A stretch of DNA of 64,000 bases from Armillaria gallica (lineage: Eukaryota > Basidiomycota > Agaricomycetes > Agaricales > Physalacriaceae): positions 124,001 through 188,000 of the forward strand of contig JBANDB010000012.1 of assembly GCA_037576215.1 (NCBI GenBank), read 5' to 3'. This document shows, in pieces, positions 23,401-36,099 of the stretch. The position numbers and the translations under genes were made by a program. The notes beneath the pieces are model-generated. The model worked only from the letters and a program-made list of their open reading frames with translations. It was not told the DNA's origin and made no database searches. Numbering within the stretch: the first letter of the stretch is position 1; each line of letters starts with the position of its first letter.

Positions 23401-24399
23401 ATTACGGACAATCTTCATACATGTATGTATCCTGGTCGTATAGTCAAGAACAAACGGTGGGACGGGATATTGTTTATGTCTACTGTATTACTCAAAGAGA
23501 ATCTCCGGGATAACTACTGAGGCAACAGTTCTATTCCGTACGAGCACATTAAATTACGAAATCGCCCGAATAGCCCCATTCCAACAGCAAGTATACTCTG
23601 GATGTGACAGACGTGGATTATCTCAGATCAAATGCGTCTCGTAGAATAAAAGAATTCATGAAAGAGACTCTCCGGCAGGAATAAATATGGATCCGCGCGC
23701 ATATACCCATGGCGGTAATTCTTACATGGACGGCCTTCATATCGTCAACTTCCTGGGACTGTCATCAGTACTCAAGCTGTTTACCGGGTTAACCTTCTGA
23801 CCAGAAACAGAAACGAACCGCACAGGACTGATGTTTGTGTTTTACTTTGCGCTCTTTGAATCATGGCCCACTCCAAATTAATTTTCTATACCAGTTCAGA
23901 GTCGTCCCGGTAGGCCTCGGGTGCTTCAAATTGTATCAAAAAGGATTTCACCAAGGGATGGACACGTCGTTCAACCTGTCACCAACAGCGTGAAAGTAAG
24001 GAAGGGATAATGACACTCAAAATAGTGCTCGAGTCGATCTTAGGCGTCGCGTCGCAGGATTCAATACGTAGCAGTACTGTGTTCACAGTCCATACTGTTC
24101 CTTTAGGCTTGCTGATGGGTTACCCTAATGATAACTTGACGTACAAGAGAAGGGCGAAAGGCGAACGTGACTTCCTGAAAAACATAATATTAGGTTCTCA
24201 ACTGTTCTCAATCTTCATCGATTTCTCTACATACGAGCACCTGATTATATGTTCGCAATGGCATATGACCTCCTCTCCGTGGTTATAATCGTGAGGTGGT
24301 TTTTTGGTCTTTTTCAAGCTATCTAAATCTGAAGCTCGCAGGTCCTCGGTATCGTTTAGACGGCTCGTATAGTAGCAAGGCTAGGACGACTCCATTGCG

Positions 24400-24490
24400 A
24401 TCTGTTGGTGTAGTGGTCACAGCTGCGCTTGAAAATTGACAGGAAGTGCTTTTTGGACCGGGGTCGGGAGTTCGAATCTGAACGTTGGTC
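24400..24490 (+). repeat. tRNA-like element, family B copy 1
   Basis: TTGGTGTAGTGGTCACAGC is a good Pol III A box and GGGAGTTCGAATCTG a good B box, about 60 bases apart. The T stem (GGGAG/CTGAA) does not pair, so this is not a functional tRNA. Similarity to copy 2 continues upstream and downstream because both lie in a segmental duplication, so it is uncertain whether the element moved by itself. Confidence 0.45.
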
Positions 24491-24829
24491 GAGAATATGA
24501 GCATGTAGATTTTGCAATTGAGTTGGCCACTGTTTAAAGACATGACCACAAGAGTAAGTCATTCTCGGTTCACAATTGAATAGACCAGTGGCATACAGTG
24601 CTCACGTTGCGTACAAGTGGTATCCCGGGTACTTTGACAGTGATGCATTCCGACTCGATGCTTCCTTCCTTTAACATTCGCTGCTTCCAACTTCTAATTC
24701 TCACAAAGCAATATCGATAGCAAATCATTACGAATTGACTGTACCTGCTTGTTACCTGTGCGAGAAAAACAATCGAAATATCTCAATACAAGATGCAGCT
24801 TGCAGGAGAATTCCGGAATGACTCAGACA

Positions 24830-26560
24830 TTTGCAGCACGTACGGCGACAAGGAGTTCAATCTGACAGAACATCATGTTGTTGTACGAGAGGCTTAAAAG
24901 GCCTTTTCGCGATGTTGGATTTGCCAAGTACGTTCCTTCGCTACAGGAGAAAGACTCATGGAGACTACAGCATCAGATATTGGTCGTGGTCGGAGGGAAA
25001 GATACGTCTTTCGTTTCCGCGGCCACTTCCGAGTCGGTCCGACGAACCGAATCAAGTGACGTAAACAACGGCGCATCCTTCTGCTCCCACCGCTGTCACC
25101 TCCATTGCTTTCACTCTTTTTCTAGATACAAGCGGTATCTCTGGAACCCTGCAATGGCATCTATGACGTATCCTAGTCGCCAAAAATTTCGAGATGAAGC
25201 GAAGACAACAGGAGCGCTACCACGGTCCATGGGTTTCTCCATCCTCTCTTTTTCTTCCAGCTGACTTGTCTGTGAGCAGGACCCGGAGACCAAGCGAACC
25301 CGATGCCGATCTGCTGGATCATAGGGTGCACAGACTGGAGGACAACGAGATCTCAAGGTCTCACGCGGACGGTTGGTTTATCCAGCGTACTCTGCGCCAC
25401 GGCCCTCGAGCCCCTGCAACAGACAAGTCAGACATCCCAAGTCGGTCGCAATGACGCAAAGCATAGTGGCACACCATGGCTCGTTCGCCCGTTAGACTCT
25501 CTGAGGCTGGCATACGGCACGTAAACTGGATTAGGCTCTCAGATTCACCATATCCCGATGAAGATTTGGATCTAGGCGTGGCACGAGTCCCGTACATCGT
25601 CGCCATTGATAGCGCTTACTTTGGAGACTGGTGTGGCTACGAACGCATTATCGGTATGTGCTTCTATTCCGTCCTTCTGTTAACTCATCCTTGCATAGCC
25701 GATGTGCCTGCGTTTACAGCACGACGCGCAAGCTTGCGTGACAAGAATGGCGCAGAATGAAACGCGCATGTATGCACTCGGAATTCACCCAGGCAGCATC
25801 TTCTCTTCTGTTTCATCGCTTTCATGACTCGAATGGCTCGTGCAGAAGACAACTGTTGTCAGAGTGTAATAGTGCATGTATTCGGTCATGCTGCAAGCCC
25901 TCCGGCCTTCAGCTTCACTGTTAAGGGGATGATCGTTTATTGGTACGCAGGCCTGCCCAAGTATGACCCTGACTGACCCTATTTCGTCTCGGTATATCAG
26001 AAGAGTACATCTACGGCTACAAGGTGAAACCAGTTTCAACTCTTAGCTTCAACGTTCAGTCCACGATAACTGCGCCGAAATTAGGCTCCTGGTAAGCAAG
26101 AAAGGTGACACGGGGCCTGTTATCTCTGCGGAGTGCTACTTCTACGGTTCTGATTACATCTTGCATAGCAGCATAATCAAGGGTACGACCATTTTCCGCA
26201 TGATTAAAGTTGTAATTCTACTAAATGTTCTCCCTAGATCACCTATTACGGATGTGCTCGCCCACTATGAACGCTTTGCTGAAGTTCTGCGATACCTTCA
26301 GCGTGGATTTTGATGGCTCCAATATCTGGGCAAGCTCTCTTGCTCGGATGCTTGATGAAGGAATTACTAATACGCGATAAGAATATCCTCTCTGGCTTCT
26401 TTCTCTCGCCATACCAATATTGACCTCCCTCAGATGGCGGGTATCCCTGTGGGACGATGAGGAGAGGGACTTACGTTTGAACGACCTGTTTAGAACGGTG
26501 AGGAACGTGTTGAATTGCAGAACGGGAAGCGATTCGGGAACATAATGAAGTCTAGGCAAG
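24830..26560 (+). repeat. R1 repeat copy inside duplication A
   Basis: Blocks seen in order: RYWSWSEGKI (about 24978), SVRRTESSDVNNGASFCSH-type (about 25040), ATALEPLQQTSQTSQVG (about 25393), WLVRPLDSLRLAYGT (about 25478), an exon-like segment with splice-like GTATGTG (25653) and CATAG (25698), and a tail with SFHHERFAEV-type reading near 26262. Stops interrupt every frame. Confidence 0.55.
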
Positions 26561-27129
26561 TCTTCCGGCAGATTTATTCATTTAGCCATCAACGCTGAAT
26601 ATACACAGTACTCGCATTAATTTCACAATGAAATACATATTTCGGTTTTTGCGACCCTCCTGATATTTGAGTGACTGTTCATGAAAATTGACAACGAGAC
26701 AGGACTTCCTTGTTTTTACCCCGTTTTCCCTAGGCGTGATGGGAGCCATGGTTTCCCTTCCATCCCCGAATAGCTCGCTGCTAATCATCGTCTCTAGCCC
26801 TCCCTCCTTAAAGAGCATACCAGGAGAAACGTCGTGGATGCAAGGACATGACAAAAATTGGACTATGAGAACTGCCCGTTACATGGCGCTCGCTTCCATC
26901 TACCGCCGCTCACAGAAGAAAGATGAAAACGGTAGGCTCTTCTCATTGCATCTCCTCCGTATCCTGTTTCCTTAAACAGTGTGATGGCAGTTTCAGTTCG
27001 CCGTCGTCTCTTATCTTTTCGGCAGACTCTCAAACCAAGAGACAGCAGCACGAACAATGGCGCATAGATTGGAGCATGGCATTTTTTTTGCAATACATGT
27101 TCGACTCCCCTTCCCTCAGGGTCAGCCTC

Positions 27130-28280
27130 TCAGATCACAGTGCGTATATTCCCAATCAAATGCTCCACTGCTCACGCGCACGATAGGTATATCCAGTGTC
27201 TTCTGGGCCGATATTGTCATTTGAGCGCGCCACAGCCCTCGGGGAGGCAGGCCATCCCAATTTGGCCGCGAAGCACGCACCGTGGCTCGTTTGGCCCTTC
27301 GACTTCATTGCAAATGGCCTAAAACACGATATACCTGAATAGACCATCCCGCGACAACGATTAGATGAAGGCCAGATCGGTACGAATCTCGTATATTGTT
27401 GAAGCGATAGTCCTTACTTTGAAGACTGGTGCATTTACAAACCCAGTATCAGGGCGTGCGATTCTCCCGCTTTTTTCTGCTGACAGATTCTTGCGTAGTA
27501 CGATGGGGACGCGTCCATAGTACGACAGGAAAAATCTCGTCGATGTCTGTAAGTTGTGATGTGCATATTTGCGCTCGGAATGCAACTAGGTGACATGTGC
27601 TCTTCCGTTAGAGCGCTTTGATAATTCAGCACCGTCGTGCAGAAGAGAGCTGCCCTATAGTCCTGAATCCGCTGGCGCGGGATGCGGCGCGTTCTTTTCT
27701 ACACCGCCATCGCCTCCGGAACTCGAGGATAATTTTCTCTGTCCTCTATTCTTTCTCCATTCCAGACTAAGCAAGTCATGGGTGCTGCAGCTCGGTCACA
27801 GTCTAATCAATGGTGCGTCCATTTTTCACGAAGAAATGGTGCAATTCTAACAGCGCTGTCTAGATCACCTAATATGTATATGCTGACCTACCTTGAATAC
27901 CTTGACTACGCTCTACCATACTTCCAGCATTTACTAGGAAGTGATCTGGCTATGGAAGATTATCCCACTTGCTGCGACTCGCGGAGCGTTCAATGAAGGA
28001 ATCACTAAGATACGGTATAAATGTCGTATCCCACTTTCTGATCTCAACGTGCTACTCTATAGCTCTCTCAGATGAGGCTTATATTGAAGGGACACCGAGG
28101 AGGGTTACACTTTGGAACGAACTGTCTGGACCAGGAGAATACAGGACGGTCGGAAAACATAACGCAGTCTACGTGAGCCTTCTCGTTACTTCACATTTAA
28201 CTATCGACACTGAATATATATAAGTCTCACATTAACTTGACGGTGAACTATACGATCACTTTTTCCGACGTGTATTCTTT
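27130..28280 (+). repeat. R1 repeat copy, partial
   Basis: A short 3'-half segment (27380-27650) is followed by the YERFA-type tail (27870-28010) and a terminal block (28195-28260). That terminal block is shared with 26580-26650 and 37855-37920. The copy ends just before the X3 gene. Confidence 0.5.
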
Positions 28281-28370
28281 GTCTCCCAGTATTATTCGAA
28301 TATCCATCTTTGATAATCGACCGCGACTTTCAAATACACTTGTCATAATGAAAGCGAAGATTAACCATAA

Positions 28371-29937
28371 CTATATGTGAGGTATGTAAGTGGTCCATTG
28401 TACGGTACAGAAGGCTGATGGTGGCAGAGAACGTAACTGCAGGAAAGCAAGGGTGATAAGCATAATCCGTGCTACGATGTAAGCAAACATGCCAAAAAAC
28501 ACAGTGAAGGCGGAAAGGATGAACAAAGTTAACGCCCAAATCTCACGGTCTTTCACTGAACGACGTAGCTTCGACATCCCTTCCCGATCAATGAAGAAAA
28601 TGATTAGAGATACACCAAATAAATGACCAGCCATGCAGAGTCCAATTATGATTGCCATAGATGAAAGCCGCCACAGCATCATTTCAGTGTGGGATGGAAA
28701 GTAGAATGACCAAGCCACACAATGGAAGGCCCCAAATAAGAATCCTACACCAGGCATGGTCACAATGCGTGATGTCATGTCTCTTTCGGTGCCGCCGGAG
28801 TTAAATGGAAAGGCACCCTCTCCAATGTCCTCATAGGATCCCTGTGGAGACTCCCCCAAAACGGTGAGTTTTATCCAATGAAGGGTAGAGACCCATCTAC
28901 GCCTCAAAGGATTCACAGGGGAAGCAGATGTTTCTGGATGATGTGTTTCCGGCATTGATCTCGAGTACGGCCCGTCCAAAGAAATATGATACTTCACGTT
29001 GAGTGGCTTGTGCCACCACAACGAGTACATGATCATACTGAGGCCAGCATATGCAAGTGTCGTCATTTCGAGTAGCGTAATGGGAAGATGCTGATTGGCT
29101 CGAGCGACGCACTGCACAACGAACCAGGATATTTGGAGGACAGAAAATGTTTTGGATAATGCGTCTCCTTTGCTTTTGTCTTCTATTGTCTCTGGGCTGA
29201 TTGCCGCTAACTTCTTCAACAAATTTGGTTCACGGCTGAGCGCCCCGATAGTAACAAGTGTTCCTGGGACATGAACAGTTTCCGAAACAGGCATATCGTC
29301 AGGTAGGAATCGAGGGTTCTGCGAAGTGGTGCGATCCGAAAAACCTTCTTGGACTGATGATGGCGGTGACGACGATGCTCGTGTGGATGTAGCTTCATGG
29401 ATGTCAAGTGCTATATGAGGGATTATGTACTTTCTGGTGTAGTAGAAACCCCCCATACTGAGAAGGAAACCATGGGCCAACGTCAGCTTTGATTCGACCT
29501 TTTCTTCCGTCCAAGGGTATATCACTGTTGCGATAGGTTCGTACTTTCCTGCCAGCCTCTATTGTGAGCGGGGTAGAGATAACTCCTGATGACATAAAAC
29601 ACTCACTGTGGCGCAAACTCCACGCGACAATAAACTGCTCTGCCGCCCAGGCAATGGTGATCTCTGGTGCTAAAATCGTGACAAGGATAATTTTTGCACG
29701 TTCAATGCCACATGAAATCGCACCCCTCGTCGTGATATTACGACCCGGGACGTTGGGATGCACGGCAAGCCAAGTGCATGCGAATATCATCACGAGACAG
29801 CTCCATATGATCCTCAAAACCGTACGCTGATCCCCAATACACACGGCTCCACCCTTGTCGTTATCGGTAGATGTCTGCATACTAAAGGCGCAAGTGATAA
29901 ACAGGAGAATAAGAATGATCACGAATTTTCTATGCAT
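28371..29937 (-). CDS. X3: multi-pass membrane protein, paralogue of X1
   Basis: There are two exons, 29937-29607 and 29548-28371, with a 58-bp phase-1 intron (GTGAGT...GGCAG), giving about 502 residues. The start MHRKFVI matches X1 and is followed by a signal-like segment (LILLFITCAFSMQ). It carries the same membrane-segment order as X1 and the conserved blocks VHPNVPGRNITT, TLAHGFLLSMGGFYY, ISPETIEDKSKGDALSK, LQISWFVVQCVARA, WWHKPLNVKYHISLDG and the VQWTTYIPHI end. No stop or frameshift is seen. It is duplicated as a block with X1 (about 8.1-10.9 kb matches 28.3-31.2 kb). The function is unknown; an integral membrane protein of the secretory pathway is the natural inference from the signal-like start. 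Confidence 0.8.
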
Positions 29938-30059
29938 GTCGCCGATTAGAGGACTTCGATGAGCATTAGACCACATAGCAGAACACAAATTGTCGGGGAC
30001 GAACCTGTGCACAGAGGGAACCGAGCTGCAAAAATGCTAAGTAGGTGTTCGAATGAAAG

Positions 30060-30530
30060 AGCTGTTTGGACAGAAGGGTACGGCAGAAATAATCAGCACG
30101 AGGTTGAAGAAGTCGAAGATAAACATCTACTTGATAAGCCCTGTCCCCGTGCACTGTTGGTAAAGATCAAGTACCGGGTAAAGAAGGCCGAGGCAGTCCA
30201 GAAGTCCTCAGCGCCTATTCGAAGCTCAGACTTGATGACTGTTACAACCGTAATTAAGCGGTGTAGTGGCCTTTGTGGGAATTAGCTGTTCTACCTGCAC
30301 GAAATAAGTCGAGCGTGGAGAGCAATAAATTTAAATGTCAAGCACCCGGCAGTCTCTCCAAGACATTCCGGTCAATGAGAAAACGGGGAAGTTTCGAAAG
30401 TGTGCGAACGCAAGTCGGCATGGAGATCCGAACAAAAAGTCCTGCGGAATGGTATTTCACCTCCTGCGTCTGGGAGGTGTTGTTATGGATATCAGGTACC
30501 TGCCGACTCGGCCCATGAGTCAACATATGC
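30060..30530 (-). pseudogene. ORF relic upstream of X3, partner of 10168-10686
   Basis: KSELRIGAEDFW (about 30225) and LSKLPRFLIDRNVLER (about 30380) match the X1 upstream block in the same frame and order. The upstream half of the second frame is replaced by the LTR-like insert starting at 30481. Confidence 0.35.
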
Positions 30531-30940
30531 TTGTACTCGGCTTCTCGGTCTCAAAGGTGACTCACTCGTATCTTCTCTTACTTTCTCTATTTTTCCTACA
30601 GACACCAGAATACAGTAGAATATTGTAGAACATTAATGACTCGAAACCCTAGTATATAAACATTGTCTGTACTACTTGGATCTTAATCTAATTTCACTAC
30701 CCTTCAAAGTCCACTTAACTGTGTGATTTAAGCATTCCTGATCGGTTATGCCTAGCGCTTGCCAATCAACTGCTTCCCAACTACGTCTAGCGCTTGTTGG
30801 AAACCTTGTTAGTTACGCCTAGTGCTTGCTGACGCCCCGTTAACTACGCCAAGCGCTTGTTAGCACCCATATCGGATCCCTCTTGGTGGTTGGAACTCGG
30901 CTTTAGGACATCTTCGCTCACAACTTGGGTTTTCGAGGAA
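30481..30940 (+). mobile_element. LTR-like insert
   Basis: Compared with the X1 block, about 460 bases are inserted here in place of about 50 bases. The insert starts TGTTATGGATATCAGG, as many fungal LTRs do, and contains a TATATAAACATTG box at 30652. A matching end and target duplication are not visible, so the insertion was followed by a deletion or is not a simple LTR. Confidence 0.4.
30746..30868 (+). repeat. Four-unit minisatellite
   Basis: Four imperfect copies of a 31-34 bp unit with the core TACGCCTAGCGCTTG start near 30746, 30780, 30812 and 30843. They lie inside the LTR-like insert. Confidence 0.65.
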
Positions 30941-31300
30941 TAGAAATGCCTGATAGTTCTGGAATCGCACCCGTGGAATGAGTGCTGATCAAAATAATAC
31001 AGCAGTCGAGAAGCAAAGCATCATAAAAAATGAATTGTCTGGCTCTCTTGGCGCAACATTGATCTGACAGAAGGGAGAAGGAGATACGGCCATGAAATTC
31101 AGATGTAAAGAAGTATCATTAGATTTACCAAAATCCTAGACTGCGACAATACTGCTCAAGGAGGCCGTGCGAGGTAACCCGATAGCATTTGAACGCAAAT
31201 GGAAACAAGATGGAAATGTATCCGCAGTGATTACTACAACCCTTCAGAAACACTTCAGCTAAAGTACGGTGTTGGTCGTTTGTGTTACATTCTCATAGAT

Positions 31301-32645
31301 GGGCACGTAGAATTTTGCGTTTAACCCTTGCACGCTTGCGTTCCCTTGCGAGTTTCCATTTGCATTTGCGTTTGCGTTCATATGTACGCGTTTGAATAAA
31401 TTGCATTTGCGTTCGATCAAATGCGTTTGCGTTTCTGAGTGTGACATCATTTGCGTGCGTGACACGATTGACTCTCTCTCGTCTTGGATGCCTTTCCTGA
31501 GTCTGAAAGTGTACTACACCTGTGTATTATGTGTTGTAAATCCAGCTAAGCTCTCGTACTAAAGTGTTTGCCAGAAAAAAATCAGGCGTAAAATCGCCTC
31601 CTGGCTTCTAGTAACCGACTCCGAATCCGAGGACATTGATAGCGAAGTTCGTGAGGATCCTGGCCCAATGGATGCAACTCTTACTGTGAGAAATCACCTC
31701 AGAGGAATGTGTCCTATCTATAATCTTGACAACACAACCAAAACCCACATTGCTGAGAAAGGGTACGAGAAAGCGCTGGACTGTTTCCGAACTCCCGGAG
31801 GAATCTGTCGAGTTAAAAACCACTGATTATAGTGAGGAATACCAGCCACCAGCTAAGCGCACCCGTCAAAAATCGAGGGAGGGCGATTCTAACTCATAGA
31901 TGACAGACTGACAGTCTATGGAAGATGTATTGTGTCAGTACGCTTTCGCAGAGTAACTACGAGTACATGAGCCAACATTGAGTAATACCAGGCCGGAATA
32001 AGTGTGCAGATAAGTAACATGAGACCGTGATGAGTAAAAACGCTAGTGAAACCGGAGTTGAACTTGACTTGATCCAGTGTCAAACGCAAACGTGACAGGT
32101 GTGTCACATTTGCGTTCATTTGCGTTCTCTTTGCATCGCATGCGTGGGATGTTTTACCATTCGCGTTCTTACTTAAACACTTGCGAGAAATGTCTGAATG
32201 CTTGCGTTCACTTTTGAACGCATGCATAAATCAAGTTAACGCATGCGTTAAGTTGATTGAAACGTTTGCGTTACTTTGATTGGTGCATGCGTTCATATGA
32301 TTTGACTTTTGTAACTTTTGTTCGGGCTTGCACTGATTTTTTGATGGATGTATGGTACATAAATACCATCGGACCATCCACAGGCGCCTCGTGGGTAGGT
32401 ATTTTACTTTCTTTCAGGTCTCAAAGAATCAACTTGACACTGTAATCTATCCGGAACAGTGTTGAAACCTCCTAAAGATTAAGAACGCCTTTGACGTAGT
32501 CTGGGATATAAATTTCACTCGCATTTATAGGTAGTGACACGCAGTAATGATGTCATAAATATATTGATAGGAACGCAAATGATTGTACATAAAACGCAAA
32601 TGAACGCAAGCACGCAAATCACAAACGCAAAATTCTCCTGGCCCC
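31301..32645. mobile_element. Non-autonomous DNA transposon with TTTGCGTT subterminal repeats
   Basis: The left end reads GGGCACGTAGAATTTTGCG. The reverse-complemented right end reads GGGGCCAGGAGAATTTTGCG, so AGAATTTTGCGTTT is shared as an inverted repeat. Flanking 8-mers TCATAGAT (31293-31300) and TCGTAGAT (32646-32653) look like a target duplication with one change. Both ends hold many copies of TTTGCGTT/C in alternating orientation (31310-31450, 32080-32290, 32570-32630). An 8-bp duplication and clustered subterminal repeats fit hAT-like elements, but no transposase is present, so the superfamily is inferred. Confidence 0.6.
31580..31826 (+). CDS. Short acidic ORF inside the TTTGCGTT element
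   Basis: About 80 codons are open, including KIASWLLVTDSESEDIDSEV and, from the ATG at 31669, MDATLTVRNHLRG, ending CRVKNH before TGA at 31824. In the next frame a Lys/Arg motif (PAKRTRQKSREGD) follows up to 31899, which suggests a frameshifted longer ORF. It could be the N-terminal remnant of a transposase with a nuclear-localisation signal. No family is recognised. Confidence 0.25.
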
Positions 32646-32653
32646 TCGTAGAT

Positions 32654-34480
32654 TATGGACAAAGGTCGACGGAGCGGGCCCTAGGAGAGCTATCTTTCCA
32701 TTAAAAAATGGATGTCCACTTTTTATTTACATCCGAGAAAACTTGGATCGATTTTCGACTGTTCACTGAGCGGGCCTTGCTCTTCAGGAAAATCCAGATT
32801 TGGGAAGTGAAATGCCGATAATCTCAAAGCGTGACATACTGATACGGTCGGAAGGTGGAATGGATGAAGACTCAGAAGAGACTCCCAAGCAGATGGGCAG
32901 AATCGCGTGACCGAAGGTGAAGTGTTCAAAGCGATCCAAAAAATAGAAGGCAGGTCCGCTGATGTCCCGTCTCCTTGGTTCGAACCTTAATGAGCTCTCT
33001 ATGTTTTTGCGACCCTTTGGAGATTTTCAAATAAGTGAACTGTCGCATTCCTTCGCATTGTTTTCCTGCCTGGAGGTGAAAGAGGAATAGTGCAGCTGCG
33101 CTTCAGATCCGGGATTTTCTTATCGATTAATCGACACCCGGATTGTTGACCCAGTATTAGACTCGATATTTTTGGTATGCACGACTCTTAAATGGGATCC
33201 CGCTCTTCGAAATTATTATTCCGTGATGTCCAGGTGAGTATCTCTTATCTCACACATGTGGTTACCATCTCATCAACATCTTTTAAAGGAATTTCTTTGC
33301 ACGGCATAGCTCAGTATAAGGGCCGGCATGTACCGTTCGTGCGTTTACAATAAATATCACACTCGTCCCCGCGTTAATCATCATCCATGTATCTGGAAAG
33401 CATCCGTAGTGCGGTTCACGTGTGGTAGGCATCCCTACCTAAGCATCTTGGACCCACTGTCCCCTCAAATCAGCCGGTATCCTGTTGCCTCGTGTCTCAA
33501 GTGCTACCTAGCATCCCGCCCTCCCCCCTTGGCTCTGAGTAAATTCACCGGAAGCGCACTCTACACTCAAGGCTTGCCGTGTATTCCCCTCTACTATGCA
33601 GACCTGTACACTTACCTATAAATCTAACAGCGAAGACGAATCAAAGTCTTCGGCCTGGTTTCCTTACAAATTAACAAATGAGCCTGCGCAACAGATTCCT
33701 TGATCTCGAATGATCATCGGGATAGATTCAGATGCATGAGCTCCCCATGAACATTCACCGTGGATTCTTTCCTTCACAATTTCTCCAAATCCGCGCCCAA
33801 TTCATCGCTCGCTTGAATAGCAGCTTGGCTACCGTATCAGAACGAGAGGATGCTCTGGAACCGAGTATAATCGTAGCCTTTTTATCCTATCACGCACCAA
33901 GGATATGAAACTGGGTCTGTTGTTTCCTCTGCAGTATTCACTCCCCCTTCGCTCGACGTCGCGATGATCAACAACAAGTCGAAGTTCATTACCATCTGTC
34001 TTTACTACCCTAGTCTCCCTCCCATCTCTGCGAGAAAACCCCCTTCGTCCAGACCCTCGGTTTTTGACTGGACGATTGCATTGGATACTGTCTTCCAGTT
34101 TCCCTCGATCTGCTTTGAATACATCTCACAGGTTCTCCGCAGTCTCCATGTAGGATCCTCCGTCTCCGATGAATTCGCCATCGACCACGGTCGGTCACGT
34201 AAGACCCCTGACGGAGTACATTCCCGTCTGTTCTCAAAGCGAGGTAGCTCTGTCATCTTGTGATACCACCGTTCGATGTGGGTGGACGCGTTGCCATAAG
34301 AGACGACACGGGATAGATCCTTTGGGCGATGGCCTCGCCACTAATAATTGTGATTCCAAGGTAAGCTGCTATTGTTCGAACTGCTAGCTCCATGGCTTAT
34401 CGATACCTCTAAAGTCAATTCGTTCCCGTCTGTGAAGGCCCCAATACCGGAACTGCATTTCACTCCCGAGAACTCGATGC
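32654..34480. other. No gene recognised
   Basis: ORFs of up to 99 codons occur (33328-33621 plus, 33964-34263 plus, 34005-34256 minus), but none has a motif or splice context that would support a gene. No copy of this stretch was noticed elsewhere in the window. Confidence 0.4.
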
Positions 34481-35400
34481 GGGGAGCAAATAAAGATACA
34501 TTTCATACATGTTCGCATCCTAGTCGTATAGTCATGAAAAACCGGTACGACGTTTATGGCTGATTGATTGAACCTCCTTCGCCGTTCACAGCAATCTATT
34601 CTGTACGCACGTATTGAATTACCAAAGAGCTCGGGGAACCCAATTCCAAGAACCGGGATACAACGAGGGTGGTTAGTATCCTGTCGTACTCGCCTTGTAT
34701 CAGTTCACAGAATAAAAAGGACCATGGAAAATGAACGCACTAGCTAGCAATAAATTTAGAGTCAGGCTCAATGCTTGTGGAAATGATGCTTACCTAGACG
34801 GCCTTCACATTGTCATCGTCCTGGGGTGGCTATCAGTACTCAGTGCTGATTGATACTATGTGTTGATATCCTTCGGACTTGCAACACGAACGAATCACAC
34901 GGGACCTCACGTTGGTTCTTTTCTTACCGTGACTCACTCCTGGTATATGATTTGTACTAGTTCAGAGTCGTCCCGAGTGTTTCGAATTCTTTCAAAGAGG
35001 ATTTGACGGAAGCTGCAAGATACATCGGCACGAAGGAAAGGAAGGGAAAAAATGATACCCACATCGACCCGGGATTCAATACATGTCAGTATTGAGTTCG
35101 CAGTCCATACAGCTCCTTTAGACTTGCTTATGGGTCATTCTAATGATAACTGAGGGTACAGGAGAAGAGCGAAAGGCGAACATGACACCTGAACAATATA
35201 ATATCAGGTCCTCATCGATCTCCATAGAATTTCTGCACATACAAGCACATAGTTATGTATTCGAAATAGCATGTCACGCTAGTTCGAATCGTGAGGTGGT
35301 TTTTTGGTATCGTCGGCTTTTTCAAGCTATCTGAATCTGAAGCTCGTCCTTGGAATCGTTTAGACGGCTCGTATAGTAGTAAGACTAGGATGATTCAATT

Positions 35401-35494
35401 GCGGACTGTTGATGTAGTGGTCACACATGCACATAAGAGCGGGATAGATTGTTTTTGTGACCAAGGTCGGGTGTTCGAATCTGAGCGTTTGTCG
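35401..35494 (+). repeat. tRNA-like element, family B copy 2
   Basis: A box GATGTAGTGGTCACAC and B box GGTGTTCGAATCTG are kept although the spacer between them has diverged strongly from copy 1. Selective similarity of the two box regions is what a Pol III-derived element would show. It lacks tRNA stems. Confidence 0.45.
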
Positions 35495-36099
35495 AGAAGG
35501 CGAGTATGAAGAATTAGCAATTGAGTAGGCCACTGTCTAATGCTTTTAAGCTTAAGGTGAAATCATTCTCAGTCTAAAGTTGAAGAGACAACTGCTCACG
35601 TCGACTCGAGTCATTGTTCGTGTTTCAAGTTCATAGCCTGTATCGTTCCAAGGCTCGCTCGATCCCGGGGTTGTGGTCGGATATATGAGAAAAAAAGAGA
35701 GATGATCAACGACGTAGCATACAAGATGGGTGTATAAGAGGGAGAAGGGCAGACATACCGAAGGTTTGGTAATCGAGGGCCCACTTCGAGTGATGGCAAT
35801 TGCATAATCACGTCGTGGGTCCGTGTGCAAGTAGTATCCTAGGTACTTCGATGGTGACCAGTGGCGCATCAGTGGTGTCATTGACGGCCTGACTCGGTGC
35901 TTCCTTCCTTTACAATCACCTTAATGAGCGCTTCCGACTTCAGATTCTCGCAAATCAGTTTAACTTTCCATAGCAGATTATTTCGATTTGACTATGCTTG
36001 TTTGCTACCCGTGCGAGAAAGACAATCGTAAGATCTCAATAAACCTGACTACGCGATATCCAGGAGATTTTCAGAATGGATCAAACATTTACGGCACGT

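Larger units (their letters stand above)
23400..26950 (+). repeat. Segmental duplication A (partner 34480-38400)
   Basis: This 3.5-kb block and 34480-38400 share the same order of landmarks: a CATACATG-TCCT-GTCGTATAGTCA block (23408 and 34508), a GAGGTGGTTTTTTGGT block (24291 and 35292), a tRNA-like element (24400 and 35401), an R1 5' half (24830 and 36100), ALEPLQQTSQTSQVGRNDAK (25396 and 36733), a YERFA-type block (26261 and 37567) and a minus-strand segment (26740 and 38130). Both copies are broken in all frames. Confidence 0.6.

Noticed and set aside
24400..24490. Functional tRNA gene
   Set aside because: The A and B boxes are good, but the T stem and acceptor do not pair, so it is called tRNA-like only.
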